Shown in pieces: positions 58,744 through 64,000 of a stretch of 64,000 nt of DNA. The translations under genes and the position numbers were made by a program. How positions within the stretch are numbered: position 1 is the stretch's first letter; each line of letters starts with the position of its first letter. The stretch is taken from contig CAVPIK010000045.1 of NCBI GenBank assembly GCA_963704975.1, positions 1-64,000 of the forward strand. The letters are read 5' to 3'. The stretch comes from JAGNDO01 sp963704975 (GTDB taxonomy: Bacteria; Chloroflexota; Anaerolineae; Caldilineales; Caldilineaceae). The notes below the pieces were generated by a model, which worked only from the letters and a program-made list of their open reading frames with translations, was not told where the DNA came from and searched no databases.

Positions 58744-58842
58744 GCATTGATGTCAATTTTGCGCCCAGGACCGGTTGACGCCGGATCTGTCTTGGCGCGT
58801 CGGGAAATCTTGCGCCATCATGCCAGCAGGGAAACAGGACCT

Positions 58843-61561
<2,719 letters not shown>

Positions 61562-61573
<12 letters not shown>

Positions 61574-61715
61574 ACAATGGACAATGCACAATGAACGTGG
61601 TTGACACGTTTTAATTGTCCATTTGCTCATTCGTGGTTTAGTTCGTCCGAATTACCGAACCATTCGCATTTTTACGACGCCATTGTGCATTGTGCATTGT
61701 CAATTGTGCATTGAA
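61562..61715. repeat. inverted pair of CAATGCACAATG stutter repeats
   Basis: Left: AATGCACAATGAACAATGGA, then CAATGCACAATG (61562-61592). Right: CATTGTGCATTGTGCATTGT, then CAATTGTGCATTG (61681-61713). Imperfect inverted copies about 90 bp apart; the intervening DNA starts with GAACGTGGTTGACAC. The left part supplies the alaS stop codon. Confidence 0.8.
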
Positions 61716-61725
61716 AAGGATTGTC

Positions 61726-63329
61726 TTGACCCAAATCATCCGCATCCCAGCCGACGCCACGGTTGAGGCCGTGCGCCGGTTGATGGCCCAATCGACTGAA
61801 CCACAGGTTGCCCTGGATCTGCCCGCCAAGTGGAGCGGGCTGGCCAATGTGGCCCAAATGCGCCTGCTGCAACGCCAGGCCCACATCCAACAACTGGACG
61901 TGGCCCTGATCACCCGCAGCGGCGAGACCCACCGGGCCGCGGCCCAGGTGGGCATTCCCGCGTTCTATTCCCAGGCGGATCTGGACCGCAAGCCCAACTG
62001 GCATGTCGGTCTGGCCAAGAACGGCGCGCCCCAGGTTGATCCCCAGAATCCCGCCCTGGGCCTGCCGGATCCCCCGGCGTGGCGGCTGCCGTCCAAGGGC
62101 GAGGGGTGGTGGAACAGGCCGCCCGACCCAGCCTGACACGCGCCCGCCGCCGCCGCATCCGGGCCGAGGAGAGCTATCGCAAAGGCACCCCGACTTGGCT
62201 GCCCCTGGCTGGTTATGCCCTCACCGGCCTGCTCTTTGCGGTCATGTTGGGCCTCTTTGCCCTCACGGTGATCCCGGCGGCCACGGTGACACTCACCCCT
62301 GGCCAGCAAGAGATCACCGTGGATGTGGCCCTGTCGGCCAATCCCTACCTGGATTTCCCGGATGCCACCCTTGGCCAAACCGGGGCCAGGGTGGTGGAAA
62401 GCCGCATCGAAGCCACGGGCAGCATCCCCACCAGCGGCAGCGAGCAGGTGGCCGTGGGCAAGGCCCAGGGCATCGTCACCTTTAGCAACAAAGGCCGCCA
62501 GCCCGTGCGCATCCCCGCCGGCACCACCGTGCGCACAGGCACCGGCACGCCGGTCAGCTTTGTCACGTTGCAAGATGTGGAAGTGCCGGGTCAAGTCAGT
62601 GGTCGGGTCGATGTGCTTGTCGAGGCAGCGGACCTGGGGGCGGCGGGGAATGTGCGGGCCGGGACCATCAACACGGTTGGCGGTTCGCTGGATGCCCAAG
62701 TGGCGGTGAGCAATGCCAGCCCCACCTATAGCGGCGCATCCCAGTTGACCAAAGTGGTCAAGCAGATCGACAAGGACACCCTGCTGGATCAGCTCTATAC
62801 CCAGGTGCAACAGGACGCCTATGCCGCCCTGGCCGCCACCTTGGAGCCGGGCGAGTGGCTTTCGCCCGATTCCGTCACCACCCAGATCGTGGCCGACATC
62901 TACGATGCCTTCAACGACGAGCCCGCAGAGCTCCTCAATCTGGATCTGCGGGTCTCGGTGCAGGGCGTGGCCATCAGCGATGCGGACGCCACCGAGGCCG
63001 CCCGCACCCAATTGCAGCAGAGCGTCCCCAAGGGCGGCAAGCTGGTGGCCAATTCGGTCGCCTTCTCCCGCCTGGGCGACGCCGAGACAGCGGGCAGCGT
63101 GGTCAACTTCACCATGCGGGCCACGGGGAACTATGTGATCCCCATCGACCCGGACGAGGTGCGCTTGGCCATTGCGGGCAAGTCCCCAGACGAAGCCACC
63201 CGCATTTTGCAGGACCAATGGTCCCTGGCCGCCACGCCGGATATCTTCCGAGATCCCCAATGGCGCAACGCCATGCCCGCCATCCCTGGCCGCATCCAGG
63301 TGCGGGTGGCGTATACGGAGGGGGAGTGA
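61726..63329 (+). CDS. baseplate J/gp47-like membrane protein, frameshifted
   Basis: About 535 residues. TTG start at 61726 with AAAGGA upstream (LTQIIRIPADATVEAVRRLM). The N-terminal soluble part ends near 62110, where one base is missing in a G run before VVEQAARPSLTRARRRR. A single membrane helix follows (LAGYALTGLLFAVMLGLFAL), then a beta-rich outer domain related to phage baseplate J/gp47 proteins (VTLTPGQQEITVDVALSANP, GIVTFSNKGRQPVRIPAGTT, IQVRVAYTEGE). Such proteins commonly sit between alaS and ruvX in Chloroflexota; role unknown, no other tail genes are nearby, so it is not evidence for a phage. Confidence 0.75.
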
Positions 63330-63793
63330 TAAAACTCCTCGCCTTGGATGTGGGACTGGCCCGCATCGGCGTGGCGACGGGGGATCCTTTGGGCATCACC
63401 GTGCGCCCGGTGGGGGTGATTCAGCGGCGCAGTCGGCGGGAGGACTTCGCCGAGCTGGCCGAATTGGTGCGGAGGGAAGGGGCCGAGGCCATCCTCTGCG
63501 GGCTGCCCCTGAACATGGACGGCAGCGAGGGCAGCCAAGCCCAGACCACCCGCAAGTGGGCCATGCGTCTGGCCCACGCCCTGCGGGTCTTGCTCGGCAA
63601 GCCCATCCCCATCATCTTTTGGGATGAACGGCTGAGCACCCACGACGCCCAAGAATTTCTGGCCCAAGGCATGCGGGCCGAAGAAGACGCCGCCGCCGCC
63701 GCCGTGATCCTGCGTTCCTACGTGGACGCCCAACAACGGGGCAGCAGGTTGGACTATGGGCGGATCGACTTACCGGAGCGGGCGAAGGGGTGA
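63326..63793 (+). CDS. ruvX: Holliday junction resolvase-like RuvX/YqgF
   Basis: 155 residues from a GTG at 63326 overlapping the previous stop (GTGA), with GGAGGGGG upstream. RNase H-fold motifs: LALDVGLARIGVA (first Asp), CGLPLNMDGSEGSQA, IIFWDERLSTHDAQ (Asp-Glu-Arg) and EEDAAAAAVIL (last Asp). Acts in 16S rRNA 5'-end maturation or as a junction nuclease. The last residues ERAKG and the stop are formed by a GGGCGAAGG stutter. Confidence 0.92.
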   Translation: MIKLLALDVGLARIGVATGDPLGITVRPVGVIQRRSRREDFAELAELVRREGAEAILCGLPLNMDGSEGSQAQTTRKWAMRLAHALRVLLGKPIPIIFWDERLSTHDAQEFLAQGMRAEEDAAAAAVILRSYVDAQQRGSRLDYGRIDLPERAKG

Positions 63794-63832
63794 AAGGGCG
63801 AAGGGGTGACAACCACCCAATCCCCAATCCCT
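63776..63832. repeat. GGGCGAAGG and AATCCCCAATCCCTAATCCC stutter repeats
   Basis: GAGCGGGCGAAGGGGTGAAA then GGGCGAAGGGGTGA, same family as 58591 and 49014, followed by CCCAATCCCCAATCCCTAAT, a different 8-bp stutter. Between ruvX and the final gene. Confidence 0.7.
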
Positions 63833-63866
63833 AATCCCGGCCCTTACACATACGAAACTGGAATCT

Positions 63867-64000
63867 ATGCATCAATCAGACCGCCGCCGGACCGTTTTGG
63901 ACCGGCATAGTGCCCGAAATAAAGAGAGCGCCGCCCCTAACCCCATGCCCTGGTCCCAGCGGCTGCGTGACCCGGCGTGGTTGTTGGGCAATGGCCTGCG
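63867..64000 (+). CDS. start of an unidentified gene, cut by the window edge
   Basis: ATG at 63867, open to the end (44 codons): MHQSDRRRTVLDRHSARNKE, then SAAPNPMPWSQRLRDPAWLL. The charged N-terminus followed by the beginning of a possibly hydrophobic stretch would fit the cytoplasmic head of a membrane protein. In many genomes an endolytic transglycosylase (mltG) follows ruvX, but nothing visible here proves that. Confidence 0.5.
   Translation, partial: MHQSDRRRTVLDRHSARNKESAAPNPMPWSQRLRDPAWLLGNGL

Noticed and set aside
58743..58842. T-box leader for alaS
   Set aside because: The leader is only about 95 nt and shows no T-box consensus (such as TGGNACC) or specifier stem.
61726..63329. Prophage remnant, because of the baseplate-J-like protein
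   Set aside because: No other phage genes nearby; it lies in a housekeeping cluster between alaS and ruvX and has a membrane helix, unlike true baseplate proteins.

Overview
The window is high-GC (about 60 %) bacterial chromosome. The gene content points to a Chloroflexota lineage (Anaerolineae/Caldilineae/Ardenticatenia-like): AfsR-like regulators with WD40 tails, CotH and lamin-tail secreted proteins, an alaS / baseplate-J-like / ruvX cluster, and clpX-clpP-tig together. This assignment is inference from gene content; there is no rRNA, tRNA or CRISPR array in the window. The first 3.7 kb and the 39.9-43 kb block are visibly more AT-rich than the rest, which suggests acquired segments.

Layout. 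0-3.7 kb: a membrane-protein tail, a secreted sugar dehydrogenase, and a GxxExxY (PD-(D/E)xK-like) gene sitting inside an array of GACGCAGA-type repeats. 3.7-7.5 kb: a RecQ helicase fused to a phosphoribosyltransferase-like domain, a GNAT enzyme and an alpha/alpha-toroid protein. 7.6-20.5 kb: two tandem secreted papain-fold proteins, an AfsR-like regulator (BTAD, NB-ARC, pentapeptide, WD40), a TolB-like lipoprotein and an M23 peptidase. 20.7-26.8 kb: a TetR/metallo-beta-lactamase-fold operon divergent from a GAP-family permease and a rifampicin-phosphotransferase-like enzyme. 26.9-34.1 kb: CotH/lamin-tail protein, two more secreted proteins and an O-antigen ligase-TPR protein. 34-39.8 kb: a choline-kinase-like enzyme, a decaheme OmcA/MtrC-type cytochrome, cytochrome b561 and a DUF1295 protein. 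40-43 kb: an HU-like protein and seven small genes including hicAB. 43-49 kb: a sensor pair (substrate-binding lipoprotein with a Cache domain plus histidine kinase) bracketed by a broken and a full mutY. 49-56.7 kb: clpX, clpP, tig, mutL, enoyl-CoA hydratase. 57-64 kb: subtilisin-like protease, alaS, baseplate-J-like protein, ruvX, and the start of one more gene.

Three non-coding layers stand out. (1) Two kinds of direct repeats phased at exactly 11 bp, the spacing used by SARP/AfsR-type activators, lie upstream of the secreted-protein genes. (2) A family of compound palindromes consists of two hairpins with complementary loops. (3) At least seven kinds of short-period stutter repeats lie between genes, several of them palindromic.

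About two dozen genes, including alaS, clpX, tig and mutY, carry single-base frame changes, mostly in homopolymers. The simplest reading is residual indel error of a long-read assembly. Genes are therefore given at their reconstructed full extent, with the break positions noted.
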